Source: Armillaria gallica (Eukaryota > Basidiomycota > Agaricomycetes > Agaricales > Physalacriaceae). From it: 64,000 nt of DNA. The stretch covers positions 1,178,001 to 1,242,000 of the forward strand of contig JBANDB010000006.1 of assembly GCA_037576215.1 (NCBI GenBank). The letters run 5' to 3'. Position 1 is the first letter of the stretch. Each line of letters starts with the position of its first letter. Shown here one piece after another: positions 10,166 through 21,827 of this stretch. Under the pieces are notes generated by a model. It had not been told where the DNA came from, did no database searches, and worked only from the letters and a program-made list of their open reading frames with translations. Position numbers and translations under genes: made by a program.

Positions 10166-12634
10166 ATGCCAGCACGTCGCAAAAAATCTCCGGGAGCAAG
10201 AGCGTCTTCTCGGAGAACCTCCAACAAAAATCACCGGTCCGACGAGGATATGCCAACGAAAGCTTCGACAAAGGATTCAATGGCACGGTCTTCGTCACTG
10301 CATAGTATACATGTCACTCCAAGAACGCCAATTACGTCGAGATCCCACCACAATACCCGCGAGGAAATGGAGAATGACGCGGAGGAAGGGCTCGAGATGA
10401 GTTTGCTTGGCGAGGAAGAGCGGCGACGGGCTGCGCGCGACGTCGATGAGGACGCTTCCGATGACGGGCTCAAACATCCCATGTCTGCCAAAGATAAGCG
10501 GGCAATGGTCCTGCTCTGTGTCTTGTGTGAGCTTCCATGCCGTTAGCGCCCCGGGTTCAGCCAGACTCACCTGCCGGCCAGATCTAATCCAGGGTGTACC
10601 GGTATGCTTTGCCATGATCCACCGGGAGTTGCGCTAAGACAATATTGAAATATTACTCAGCTAGGACTCGCTTTAGGTTTGTTGCATTTTTTCATCGTCG
10701 GACTCTCCTAATCCGAATCGGTCTTAGGCTCTGTTCCCTTCCTTCTCAAGGATCATCTGTCATACTCTCAGCTAGCAACGTTCGCTTTGTCTAGCTATCC
10801 GTATTCTCTCAAGCTTCTCTGGTCCCCCATAGTCGACTCTGTCTTCTTTGTTTCTGTAGGCCGCCGGAAATCATGGATCATACCGATGCAGCTCATCGTC
10901 GGAACTTTGATGTTGTATATATCATTCAACGTCCAGAGACTTATGGATGATGTTTGGCTTTCCCGTACTGCTCGGTTTCTTAGCTGACTGATCCACAGGC
11001 GGCCGAGTATGTTTATGAACTCACCTTTGTTTTCACATCACTCGTGTTCATCTCAGCCACCCAAGGTACTGCTACCCAGAGTTGTGTATTCTATATTAAA
11101 TTTAACTTCTTTTTAATTTTCAGACATCGCCGTTGATGGTATGTTATTTCCGGATGTGGCTTCTTTTTGTGTCATTGAAGCGGCTGTAGGTTGGGCTTTG
11201 ACTCTTCTCTCACACGAGAACTTGTCATATGCATCTACGTGCCAAACGATTGGCCTCAATACTGGTTACTTTGCTTCATTCACAGTCTTCCTCGCTTTCA
11301 ATAGCAGAGAGTTCACGTGCGTTTCCCTCCTTCTCATTATGACGCCCTCGACATCTCTTTTCAGCGACCAATGGGGGTTGCCGCATCTCTCTTTGAGTGC
11401 GTACTTGAAGTTCTGGGGTGTAGCCAGTTACTTAGTGACTATGTGGCTTCTCTTCTTCAAGAAGGAGGTCAGTGATTTAAACCTGTATAAACACAAGTCT
11501 GATCTCCGAGCTTAGGACAAAGAGCCTGCCAACGAGGCTGACATGAGCATATCCGGTGTCTACAAGACCATATGGTCGATCTGCAAACTCAAGCGTATGA
11601 TCATTCTCATGGCCTTTCTGAACATTGACATGATTGTATTTATCTAGACATCCAACAGCTCATTATAATGCATTTCTTTGCCAAACTAGGTTTTGCCGCC
11701 AACGATGCCGCTACTTCTTTAAAAATGGTCGAAAAGGGATTCAGACGCGAGGAACTTGCCGTCGCAGTCCTCATTGACTTCCCTTTCCAAATTGCAGGCG
11801 GATGGCTGGCGGCGCGCTGGTCTCGGGGTGATCGACCACTCCGCCCTTGGGTTGTAGCCTTTGTGCCACGACTATTCTTTTGTCTCGTGGGCACGCTGAT
11901 CGTCTACTGGTTCCCAACACCTCCGATATCGGGGGGTTTCTTCGTCTTCCTGATAGTGCAAACTGTATTGGCATCGTTTTCAAGGTAGGTCTTTGTTCAA
12001 TGCGAGCCAGGATCCGTACTGATTTAACTTCGTCTGAAGCACTGTGCAGTTTGTTGGTATTTCGGCTTTCCACACTCGAGTGTCAGATCCACTTATCGGG
12101 GGCACCTATATGACGGTAGGTTCGAGTCTCTTCTCCTTCAGCATTTTTCTTACCTCGACCCAAGTTATTGAACACATTTACGAATCTTGGGGGCACATGG
12201 CCCAAGTGGTTCGTTTTGAAGGGTAAGATTGACTTTCGGCACTCCTTCACCGCTCACCGAAAGTCAAGGGGTCGATCTCTTTAGTGTGGCCACTTGCAAG
12301 GTAACAGATGCTGGCACGGAAATTGCTGTCAGAGGTAACATTCTTTCCTATGCGAAATATTTGACCTGACGATTGGCAAGCGACGGAATGTGTTTCTGAC
12401 TACGGAAAAGCGATGTGTAATGACATCAATGGCGAATGCATCACGGAGACTGATGGATACTATGTCGTTTCTATTATTTGCATGACATTTGGTATACTGT
12501 TCCTATTTGGTTTCATCATCCCAACGGCGCGTAAGCTACAAGGTTAGAACTGATTGACAGACTTGAAGCTAATCAGCCACTGACGGTATTGTTTTACAGA
12601 GCTTCCTTCGTCAGTATGGCGTGTAAAGTTGTGA
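10166..12634 (+). CDS. Acetyl-CoA transporter, SLC33A1/AT-1 family
   Basis: Polytopic ER/Golgi membrane protein that imports acetyl-CoA for lumenal acetylation (family knowledge). After a charged cytosolic N-terminus of about 110 residues (ATG at 10166), family motifs appear in order: IQGVPLGLALGSVPFLLKDH, SYSQLATFALSSYPYSLKLL, WSPIVDSVF, GRRKSWIIPMQ, TQDIAVDGWALTLLS, GLNTGYFASFTVFLAFNS, KLGFAANDAATSLKMVEKGF, DFPFQIAGGWLAARWS, then DPLIGGTYMT and TEIAVRATECVSDYGKAMCNDINGEC..., with a final hydrophobic helix before the TGA at 12632-12634. Roughly a dozen short introns are required; the tiny LGLALG exon joins the VP and GSVPF parts. The gene lies directly upstream of the GYF gene on the same strand with a gap of about 200 bp. 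Exon ends are inferred. Confidence 0.9.
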
Positions 12635-12834
12635 TCACATTGTTGAGGGGTACCGCTATTGTAGATTACTTATCACTGCAGACATAATTGACTAGAGTTG
12701 CGCCTGCCCTAAAGAACTACCCGAAATGAGTACTCTTACCACGTGAGAAATACATCTTAAATTTCTGAAAAAAGCCGCGAACTCAAAATTTCGTGACTTC
12801 GAGTTTACTCAATCTCAACGCAAACTATCACAAA

Positions 12835-15800
12835 ATGTCGACCAGTACGATGCATTTTGGCCCCGAATGGATGCGCACCAAGCAACCAGCACTTCGGACA
12901 CAGGCGGAGCCGACTCCACCACCGCCAGCAAGTGCTCCGGCTTCATACGCGTCCACATATTCTGCTCTTGTCTCTTCTGCACCACCACCACTTTCCGACA
13001 GCCGTGATGAGGCTCACCCTTTCAGGTATTCCAAAGATGAGCTCCTTCAGATTTTCCGTGATGGCGGTGGGCAGGGTGGCTTGGGCCTGGAAGTCGAGCG
13101 CTGGGAAGGTGTCGTTCGTGAAATAGGAACAGAGCCTACTTCCCTACGCGAAATGGGGGAGGCAGAAAAGAAGGTGAGCACCCCGTCATATTCAGTCTGT
13201 ACTGTCGCGTTTTCGTCTGCTGACATGGGGCCTCATGTCCTGCAGCTCTTTTCGGTCTCCTTGAATTCAGATTTACGCCGTCGTCAGTCTACCGACTACC
13301 TTCCTGGGTCGTCTGGCCAGAATCCTGGAGTAGACAGACCTAGGTTGGCCCACGTAAATTCAGCTACGGGAGCTGCCAGTCCTCTTAGAGAGCGTTTCGG
13401 TTCTTTAGCTGGTAGAAGGAGGGGCGATAGTACTGGCGGTCAGACTCTATTTTTTCTGAGATGGAATTAATGCCGATGCGTTTACAGATCAAATTACCAT
13501 ACCTCGCAAGCTTTCCTTGTCCTCCATGCAATCTCCAATGTCCCCTCGTGATACAGGTCTTCCATCTCCTCGTCCTTCTCGCATGGGGGGAGGCTTTGAT
13601 GGTGTGTTGAATGGTGGGGACTCGTGGGTAGCTCGACGGCGGGCCTCAGAGGGTCTAGGGAAGTCTAGTGGAGGAACGACACGAGATCCTGGCGGTGAAT
13701 TTCTACCAGATGGGAAGAGTTCAGAAATTAAAGAAGAGGACGAGAGCGCCACGCAAGCCACAGATCCTGACCCTCATCCGGACGGATTATTTCCTCATGG
13801 CGCTGAAGACGAGACTACGGCAGCTGCTGGAACGTCTTATTCTCAAACTCACAATCTCGACGCAAGTGTCGCTCAGATGTCCTTGGGAAACGACAACGGG
13901 CACAGTGGTTCTGCTTCACCCGCCAACAGTAGTACAGGATATCCTCCTCCGGGTCTTACGGATGTATCTAACGTTGAATGGTCTTACCTGGACCCTCAAG
14001 GGCAAGTACAAGGTATGTTTTGTCTTTTCCTTTTTTGAATTGCTAAACCACCGTTCGCAGGTCCTTTCCGTGCGAATGTGATGCAAAAATGGCATGACGA
14101 AGGATACTTTACTGCCGATCTACTCATGAGACGTACTCATCTAGACACTGACTGGACATCCGTAGGCGAACTAACTCGTCGTATTGGTGGACCCCAGATA
14201 TTCCTAACTCCGATAATGCCAACTCTCCCTCCTGGCTTATCTCGTCATGTCGATTCTCCTCAGCATATATATGCTATTCCTCAAGATCAATTCAACGTCC
14301 CGTTCCAGCCTGCACCCATCCGTTCGTTGCGCAGTTCGACCCTGGACAGTTATTTGGGGAGTTCGAACGTATCGGATTCCCCCACTTCGTCGCTGGGAGC
14401 GGGCCGATACAGCAACGGATCTCCGGACCCCAATGTTTTCGGAGGTCGTGCAGGAAATTTCATTTCACCCGACCCGGGTGTGTCAGGGCGAAGACATAAT
14501 TTTGTCGATGGCGGTATGGACCACCGATCATTCGGACAATTCGCACCAAATAGAAGCACCACCGTGGATAGCACGTACTCAGTTAACGGGTCCTTCGTTT
14601 CTAACCCATGGCCAAATTCTACCGGCAATGCCGTCGCCATCGGTTCTGGCTTCGACTCGGGGCGAGCTTCAGCGGAACTGTCACCGCTGCCTTCGTCATT
14701 CCACAACAACGGACTAGGATCCACTTTACCCGGTGGTTTTGGGCCTGTCGCGTCGCAAGATAATCTGCATACCACTAGTGCTTTTGGGGGTACTGACTTC
14801 CGCTCGCTGGATCCTATCCCAGATGCCTCCTCTTCGTCGACGTTTAACAGTTACAATGCATTCCCTAACCAGACATTCGTCCAGCAACCTTCTGAACCTA
14901 TCCCCACTCGCATACCCCAACAGTCGATATCAGACGGCGGTTCCGCCGCTCCTGTATCACCATGGGGAAATGTCCAAGATGCGCTGGCCTCTGCCCCTCG
15001 ACGCGGTGGCCCGTTCGACTTGAACCATCCTGCATCTACTAATTCTTCACTTCCTGAACAGACGGTCAGCCCTTCACCCTGGGGCACATCTGGGTCGTTG
15101 CCTCGAGCAGGTATCTCCAAGACTGTTGATTCCTCTCCCTGGCCTGCCCCTGTGCGAACTGCCGCAGAAAATAGAAAGGAGGATGCCTTTGTTACTCACA
15201 GTCTCCCGAAAGACGATCTCAGGCAGAACCAGTCAAACAATGCTGAAAGTACCGTTCCCCAAGCCCTCGCGCAATCACCGGAGCCAACCCCTGCAGAGAT
15301 GCAGGCAGATTTTCTGAATGCATCCTCTACTAGGAAGTCCAAGGGAACCAAAGCGTCTGTGCCTTCGAAGCAAAGCGTCATCCAGCCTGCACCACGACCT
15401 CCATCTCCTACGGCTTCCTCTCCCATTCCAGTTCACAAACCTGCCTGGGTCAAAGATGATGACGCCGGAAAACTCTCAGGTGTTTCATTAAGTTTACGTG
15501 AAATCCAGGAGGCAGAGGCCAAACAGGCGGAGGCACGCAAGGCTGCCGAACGGGAACGGGAACGGGAACGTACCCGTGCTGCTGCATCTGCTTCAGCCGT
15601 CAATGACGAGATTCAGCCATTTGTTGCTTCATGGGGACTTCCTACTTCTCAGGCTGGTTCGCGTGCAAACAATATCCAAATCAAGGAAACGTCTTCCGCG
15701 TCAGTTCCGACCCCAACTACTGTACAACCTGTATGGACGACAACTACAAAGGCTCCGACGACTAAGAAAACGATGAAGGAGATCCAGGAAGAGGAGGAGA

Positions 15801-16581
15801 AACGCAGGAAGTTGGCTGCGAAGGAGACAGCAGCTTCTGTAGCTTCCCGAAGGGCTTACGCGGAAACCACTGTCAAGGTGAATTATACATCTTTCTATAC
15901 AATTTGTATATGCTTATGCCTTGTAAAGAGTCCTGTTAGTGTGGCTGTAGGTGGGGGGCTTGGACAACCGTGGGACCTAGCGGTAAAACTGCCCCTCCTC
16001 CAGTTACTTCCGCTCGGTCACCTGTGTCCTCGGCAACCACCTCATCGGTAGCTGTTCCTCGAGCTAATGGGACTCCAGCTGCGATTCGACCGGCATCGAC
16101 GCCAGCACCTCCTAAACCCACGACCGGAGGCAAGGTGGATGATTACCCGGTCGCTCCATCGCACGAATTTCTCAAGTGGCTTAACGAGTCCCTGAAGGGC
16201 CTCAACACTTCTGTTAACGGTGCGTGTTCCAAGATGACTGTACTTGCATTCTCTCATTATTATTTTCATTATCTTCCAGTTGAGGAGATCATGCAGATGC
16301 TCTTGTCATTCTCAATGGACCCTGATCCATCAACTGTGGAGCTAATTTCGGACTTGATATATTCTAACAGTACGATACTGGATGGTCGACGGTTCGCGTC
16401 GGAGTTTGTGAGCAAGCGCAAAGCTGATGCTGCTGCCCGCAAGGGAGCAGCGTCCTCCGCGGCTGGGATGAACAAACCTGTGTCTATCGCCGAGGTGGTC
16501 AAGGCCCAACCGAAACCTCAAGCATCCGAATGGGGTGGGTTCAAAGTGGTGAACAAGAAAAAGAAGGGTGGCAGATCGTAA
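12835..16581 (+). CDS. GYF-domain protein, GIGYF/Smy2 type
   Basis: Large, mostly disordered adaptor of about 1,150 residues. GIGYF proteins bind Pro-rich PPG-phi partners and act in translational repression and mRNA decay. The GYF domain is unmistakable: WSYLDPQGQVQG | PFRANVMQKWHDEGYF, split by an intron at about 14013-14060. The N-terminus has MHFGPEWMRTK, like the FGPEW of animal GIGYFs, and HPFRYSKDELLQIF, matching the YxxxxL-phi eIF4E/4EHP-binding pattern. The middle is Ser/Pro/Asn-rich with SPWG and PW repeats, a RERERERT stretch (15548-15571) and two coiled-coil-like EIQEAEAKQAEARKAAE and KEIQEEEEKRRK segments. The C-terminus has AWTTVGPSGK, a helical FLKWLNESLKGLN domain and a basic NKKKKGG end. 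Start choice: the ATG at 12835, since upstream frame extension lacks ATG. Confidence 0.88.
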
Positions 16582-17110
16582 TGATCTGCAGCTTGGCGAT
16601 TGGTAAATTAAGGCAGCGCAGGTCATCTAATAAGTCCTCCTTGAACTTGGGGTTTCTGATCTCTGGAGTGTGGGGCGTCGCTAATAAGTACCACTCTGTT
16701 GTTGTTGTAATGTTCTGTACATGGATATGTGCTACATATATGATTTTTTACCCACAACACGAAGATAATGTTGGTTCCTATCAAGGTGGCTTTGGTACTT
16801 CAGAAATATTACATCCGTCTTCGAACCAGGAACACAGGAAGATACTTGACAAGCTGATTCAGATGACAACCCGCAGGTCAGAACCAAATCTAACGGATCA
16901 AATCATCGTGGACCTCATGGAGTTCATTACCTTGGAACTTTTGACGAGAAATGTGTATGACGCAACCAAGGCTTGGGAATCTTAATCGCAACACGAGTAA
17001 TGAGTAAGTTGATAATGAATTATGACGCAAATACAGTTCTATGTGTATAGATGAAGGGCAAATGAGGAATATACATGTACTAATACAAGTCCAGTTTCAT
17101 TAATTCAGGT
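16582..17110. other. Convergent 3' intergenic region
   Basis: Lies between the stop of the GYF gene and the stop of the BAG gene. A plus-strand open stretch up to 16985 overlaps the end of the GYF gene in another frame and has no domain, so it is treated as untranslated sequence. No RNA gene was recognised. Confidence 0.5.
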
Positions 17111-19225
17111 TCATGCTTCGACCTCCGACCAATCACTTCCTGTATCATCATCCACTTTCTTCTTCGTTGCAGTCTCCTGGTCCGCGGAGTTGTCCTCTGA
17201 AAGGAGGAAGGATTCTTGAGGATCCTCAGAAGATTGTGACTCTACGTCGTACGGACGGATTGTGTCGATGGAAGCCGACGACGGGGGATAGGCGGATGTG
17301 GGAGGGTCGACGGATGCTGGAAGTGGATGCTCAGTGGCACCAGCTGATGACTCGGAAACAATGTCGGAGACGACAAACAATTCAGTTGATTCAGGCTGAG
17401 GTGTAGCGATAGACGTTTCCAGAGTCGCGTCAACAGCAACGGCCTCATCTTCGCCATCGACAACCGCTTCAACAGGAGTAGGCGCATCAACCGCAGCAAG
17501 TTCATCGCCCTTCACCGATGCAGCGACTTCAGAAGTCACGACCTTCTCAGCTGCCTCTGTATTAACGGCGTCTTGCTCCCCCGCCACCTTCGCCTCCTTG
17601 GCAGTCTTGCTCCGCCATCGACCCTCAACTTCCCTCTCTAGCTCTTCCAGGACGCTCTCCACCTTTTCAACGACTGCCTTCCTAAGCCTTCTCAGACCTT
17701 CGTGCCCGAAGCTTTCAACCGAATCCAGCTGTGCCAACAGCTCACTCAATGACTGTTCATAATACCGTACAGGGGCGTTACGCGAGGTGTAAGCCAGTCT
17801 CCCTGTAAGGGATGACTCAGAGTCTGACGAGGCTGGAGATGGAGCAGGGGTGAAGTCGAGCTGGACAGGGAAGACGAACTCCGACTGGAGGGCGCGGAAG
17901 GCCGTTTCGACATTGCGGACAGCTTTAATAGATGATACAACATCTTTGGAGGTGGCGTCCTCGGCGCTGATGGGATGGGCCTTCTCTTTGCCTTTGCCAG
18001 ATGACGAAGGAGCATTAGAATGTGCATCATTGAGTGATGCGAAGATGGCGTGAATGGTGTCCTTGATTTCGTTGGATTGGTCGTTGTTCAAGCGTGCTTC
18101 CAGCTCGGCCTTCAAAGAAGATTCAACCTCAGTCGTCTTCTGAAAAGGATGAATAAGCTCATGACCAAAGGGACTGCCATCATTAAAGCGTACCACAGGC
18201 GTAGATCCGGATGTCGTGGCACCTGCGCGAGACGCTGATGCTTCAACTCTCTGTGCAACATGGCCGAGCATCGCACCCAAACATTCTTCGACGGTTATGT
18301 GCGAAGGCTGCTGGGGCTCGGTTTCGGATTTCTTGAATTCGGGAACCACCTCGGTGGACTTCGAGGTGGACGGAGCTGACGAAGGAGGCACCACCTCGGT
18401 CGCGTATATGGCTCTCCGAAGCCTAGCAATGGCTTCGACAGTATCGTTGTTGTCGTTCGACACAGCAGCCCTGGCTTGGGCTCTCAGCAGCTCAGCAATG
18501 GGGTTGGGTGCAGGTGCTTCGACAGTATTGTTGTTGTTGGTCGACACAGCAGCATTGGCTTGTCTAACTGCAATGCTGGGAAGAGGCTGTCCTAAGCCAT
18601 AGCGTTTGACCCGGTGCCTAGGTGCTTCCTGCCTTGCGGCCAAGGCAGGCGCAAAGTGAAGTGGAGACCTCTGGAGGAAGGCATAAGGATAATGGAAACT
18701 TTGAGAGACTGGGTAACGAACCTTGGGTCCCTTCGGCAAAATGGTATCAGAACCAAATGTGTAGGGGAAACCAGGGGGCGACTGAAAGGGATAATCAGAA
18801 CACAATGATTGGTGCAGACGGACACCATAACGTACCTGGATGAACGCGTCATTTCTAGCGTAAGCTCTTTGCGCTTCCAGCTCGCGATGGTGTCGAGCAA
18901 GCGTGGCAGCACCCACAGCGCCCTGACGGCGGTAGATGTTCTGGTGCTCGATTGAGTCATCAAGGGTAGTCCGTGCCGCAGTCGGTCCGACTCCCATTAG
19001 CGCCAAAAGACGTTCCTCCGCTTCTGAAGGGACACCACGGAGACGACGCTTTTCGAACTCTAGTTCTTCAAGCCGACGGCGAAGGGCGCGCTCCTCACAT
19101 TCAACGGCAGCCTCAGCAGTCAAGTATTCCTCCTCAGCTTCTTTGGCCATCGCAAGGGCGGCCAAATACTTGTCTCTGGGACTTTGAGTAGGGTAGAATG
19201 TGTTAGGAGAGTTGTAGTGGAACAT
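17111..19225 (-). CDS. BAG-domain protein with long charged coiled-coil N-terminus
   Basis: BAG domains bind the Hsp70 ATPase domain as nucleotide-exchange factors. From the ATG at 19225 the protein (about 690 residues) has an alpha-helical segment (residues 20-75: EAEEEYLTAEAAVECEERALRRRLEELEFEKRRLR), a Pro/aromatic stretch and a duplicated Ala/Asn segment (AAVSTNNNNTVEA and AAVSNDNNDTVEAI). Then comes the BAG-like region with VVSSIKAVRNVETAFRALQ, FVFPVQLDF, APVRYYEQSLSELLAQLDSV and LRRLRKAVVEKVESVLEELE. The acidic tail ends in DDDTGSDWSEVEA. The frame is open throughout, but 18782-18835 looks like a 54-nt intron (see findings). A TATA box and a GC-rich palindrome lie upstream. Domain assignment is by pattern; the client role is inferred. 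Confidence 0.78.
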   Translation of the reverse strand: MFHYNSPNTFYPTQSPRDKYLAALAMAKEAEEEYLTAEAAVECEERALRRRLEELEFEKRRLRGVPSEAEERLLALMGVGPTAARTTLDDSIEHQNIYRRQGAVGAATLARHHRELEAQRAYARNDAFIQVRYGVRLHQSLCSDYPFQSPPGFPYTFGSDTILPKGPKVRYPVSQSFHYPYAFLQRSPLHFAPALAARQEAPRHRVKRYGLGQPLPSIAVRQANAAVSTNNNNTVEAPAPNPIAELLRAQARAAVSNDNNDTVEAIARLRRAIYATEVVPPSSAPSTSKSTEVVPEFKKSETEPQQPSHITVEECLGAMLGHVAQRVEASASRAGATTSGSTPVVRFNDGSPFGHELIHPFQKTTEVESSLKAELEARLNNDQSNEIKDTIHAIFASLNDAHSNAPSSSGKGKEKAHPISAEDATSKDVVSSIKAVRNVETAFRALQSEFVFPVQLDFTPAPSPASSDSESSLTGRLAYTSRNAPVRYYEQSLSELLAQLDSVESFGHEGLRRLRKAVVEKVESVLEELEREVEGRWRSKTAKEAKVAGEQDAVNTEAAEKVVTSEVAASVKGDELAAVDAPTPVEAVVDGEDEAVAVDATLETSIATPQPESTELFVVSDIVSESSAGATEHPLPASVDPPTSAYPPSSASIDTIRPYDVESQSSEDPQESFLLSEDNSADQETATKKKVDDDTGSDWSEVEA
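18782..18835 (-). other. Probable in-frame 54-nt intron inside the BAG gene
   Basis: On the minus strand this stretch begins GTACGTTATGG and ends CCCTTTCAG. It is 54 nt long, a multiple of three and without a stop. Splicing removes 18 residues (VRYGVRLHQ...YPFQ) that interrupt the low-complexity region. Size and splice ends match other introns in the window. Confidence 0.65.
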
Positions 19226-19276
19226 GATTGTTGATAAGTTGTGAGGATAATGGAGACATGGAGAAGGCGGGCATGG

Positions 19277-19284
19277 CTTTTATA
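19277..19284 (-). promoter_or_regulatory. TATA box of the BAG gene
   Basis: The minus strand reads CTATAAAAGCC, a canonical TATAAAAG, about 52-59 nt upstream of the ATG at 19225. A strong TATA box is uncommon in this window and suits an inducible, stress-type promoter (inference). Confidence 0.55.
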
Positions 19285-19316
19285 GAAAACAGACCAGTGG
19301 CTGAATAAGATAAAGC

Positions 19317-19336
19317 CGCGCGTCCGTATACGCGCG
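19317..19336. repeat. GC-rich inverted repeat in the BAG promoter
   Basis: Perfect 7-bp arms CGCGCGT and ACGCGCG separated by 6 bp, located about 33 bp upstream of the TATA box. It could be a binding site for a dimeric factor. The sequence does not reveal which. Confidence 0.5.
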
Positions 19337-19490
19337 TCGCGACTAGAGTTTTCGAGCATTTTCCAAGGCAAAGTCGGGCTAGTCAGCCGATGACTCCGAC
19401 TCGCGTTATTTGACTCAGCATGGTGGCAGTGTTTTTGTTCTTTGCAAATTTAATTATGCATATCTAAATAAATCCCAGATCCGGTAACTA

Positions 19491-21227
19491 CTACTTGAGC
19501 TTGTAAAACTTGACACTCTTGATTTCCCAGTCTGCGAAGACAATTTGAATAAACTTACAATAAATATACTGATCAGATGCCACTCACATGCTTCGTTAAA
19601 TGATGCTCCTTTTGCCCGGACAAAGTCCTCGCAGCTTGAGTATCCTGTCCTCGTAGCGCAGCTTTGTTCTTGCCCTGGTATCCCGGAGCTACTCCACGCA
19701 ACACCAGCCCATTCACCACTAACCCCTAATCAGCGCATTCGATCATTCCAGAAACAAAATGACTCACCACAGAGTCGTGTCAAAGATGAATGAATGTTGG
19801 TAGAAATACTTGCTAGAATTACATGCCGTCGAAGGCCAGTTCGCCATCGGCGTACCCCATCTGTCGGGAACAGGTGTCCCAGCATCAACATCAGACGGAA
19901 CTGAGCCCTTGGGCCAGAAGTAGACCTTGATGCCATCATCATCCCAATTCACTACCGCCAATGATTAATGAACGGAGGGGTTGTCAAAAAATATCTTACT
20001 CACTGGCATATACTCCTCCACCGTTGTTATTGAAAGCGGCACCAAACGAAACGTCAGAGGGAGAGCGTACCCCACAGCCCTGATTGCTCGTTTGGGCTGC
20101 CGCACAGTTGGTCCCGCCAACTACAGTCCCAGTGATATTAAGCACGTTCGCATTCGAAGACGTCAAGGAACATCCGATATCAGTGTGAACCGTTGCTTGG
20201 TTGTTGGTGTAGTCGTTTACACCCTCTACGATGTCTATGATGCGATGAGGTCAATACGATAAAAGAATAGTTTACACCGAACGAACCTATTTCCCCGCCA
20301 ATAGGCCAATTAGGTCCTATAACAATGTTTCAGAAAAAACAGATGTGTAGATGGTGTATTTTTACCGTTCGACCACCATGCGCTGCGTAACACAAAGTCA
20401 GTGCCATCATCGTATACGAGAAGCGACAAGACTTACGGCCACGTCCCACAGCCCGTTGGCATGTGCACAGAATCCATGATCACTAGTACACCGTCATATG
20501 TACTCTCCGTAGTGATACGAATGCTTTGACGATTCTCAGAAACGGTTCCCGTCGTCTCGACACGCATAATAGCGTTACCATCCGAGTTTACCTCCACCAA
20601 CCCATTTGATCTCTATTCTCTCATCGTTAGTACAAGGCCAGGCCAACGCATTGAAAGACATACACCCGTGCTCTCGTCGACATAATCTACACTGCCTACA
20701 AAGCTTCTCAACGATGCGTACAGAGCAAATAGGCACACCAAAACTTACCGTTAGTAGGATCTGCAAGTGTCCAGAAGGTCCAGCCATTAAAAAAGTCTGT
20801 GCCAGCCTGTATATTGCATATCAAGACATATAGTATGCTGATCAAAATGACGACGCACATGAGACTCTACCAAATTATACGGCGACGAAAAAGATGAAGC
20901 AGTGGCGGAAGCACTCGAGGTAGATGCAGTCCTCGTGCTGCTTGTCCCGGAGCGGCTGCTACCGCCACCGCTGCTGTTCCCGTTGTCACCGCCACTACTA
21001 GTGTTATTGTTGTTTGATAATCCAGCTTTGCAGTAAGTCAAACGCGTCTGAGGGTCCTGAGACTGTTGAGAGATGACGACGGAACCAAAGGCCAGGCGAA
21101 GGTCGCGCGCTATGTTCTTGGTGTGTCGGAGGGCAACATCATGCATACGGGAGACGAGACTTGCTGAGACGTCGTGTGAGAGGATGAGGGCGACGAGGTA
21201 CACAGGTAGCACATGGTGGAGAAGCAT
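19491..21227 (-). CDS. GH16 family glucanase (endo-1,3(4)-beta-glucanase type)
   Basis: Secreted or membrane-anchored enzyme acting on beta-1,3/1,4-glucans of cell walls. The ATG at 21227 begins with a hydrophobic signal or anchor (MLLHHVLPVYLVALILSHD), then a Ser/Gly/Thr-rich linker. The GH16 core follows in exons: NGWTFW, DGNAIMRVETT, RQSIRITTESTYDGVLVIMD, HMPTGCGTWP, NWPIGGEIDIVEGVNDY (catalytic ExDxxE, split by an intron after GGEI), NNQATVHTDIGC, and VNWDDDGIKVYFWPKGSVPSDV. The C-terminus reads GEWAGVAWSSSGIPGQEQSC, CEDFVRAKGASFNEAYWEIK and SVKFYKLK, stop at 19491. About ten short introns are needed. Basidiomycete GH16s serve both wall remodelling and degradation; which applies here is not visible. 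Confidence 0.88.
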
Positions 21228-21827
21228 CTAGAAAGCAAGGTCTGTCTACGGCTGTTGGAACGTTGAAGGAGAATGTAATTATGTAACAAGCAAAAGGAAA
21301 GGGAGATAAAGTAGGATGTGGTGGTGGTAAAGAAGGACGGCCGGCACCTGCTCACAGAACAACCCGGACAACAAACATATAAAAGGGCCACACGCTGGCC
21401 AAGAATAAGCGGTCCCCGAAAGGAAAGTTTGATCTGATCAGGCCCTCGTCCACGAGGTCACTGTCTGTTCTCATGCCTGTTTTGTACCTCTGCGACGGCC
21501 TTGCTACAACTGCACAATAGACTCTTTATAGTACCTTGCTCTCACGGTCTAGAATTCCTAATAACAGGTCATAAGTAATATTCATGCTCTAATACATAAA
21601 CACCTCGTAGCATAAAATCAACCGAAACGAGCGTTCTTCATAGTAGGTATGGTATGTAGAAGATGTTACAATCGAACAACGACGAGTCAGCCACCAGCGG
21701 TGTAGACATAAAGATTATAGTAAAGGAAACAAACTGTCCATTTGCCGACCTGCGCGAAAGAACAACAGCCCGGAGTCCCCAAGATGCACGCATCCATCCA
21801 TCAATCAAAAAGACCTTCCAACAATGC
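21228..21827. other. Intergenic: GH16 promoter and VAC8 3' flank
   Basis: About 600 bp between the GH16 start and the VAC8 stop, both on minus. It contains the GH16 promoter. Short open stretches show no domain, and I found no RNA gene. Confidence 0.5.

Noticed and set aside
12793..12834. N-terminal extension of the GYF protein
   Set aside because: It would start at GTG; the first ATG is 12835 and directly precedes the conserved FGPEW segment.
15540..15575. Tandem gaacgg repeat
   Set aside because: Short in-frame repeat coding RERERERT within the GYF protein; ordinary low complexity.
16530..16985. Plus-strand frame overlapping the GYF gene end
   Set aside because: Overlaps the stop region of a firm gene in another frame; looks like 3' UTR.
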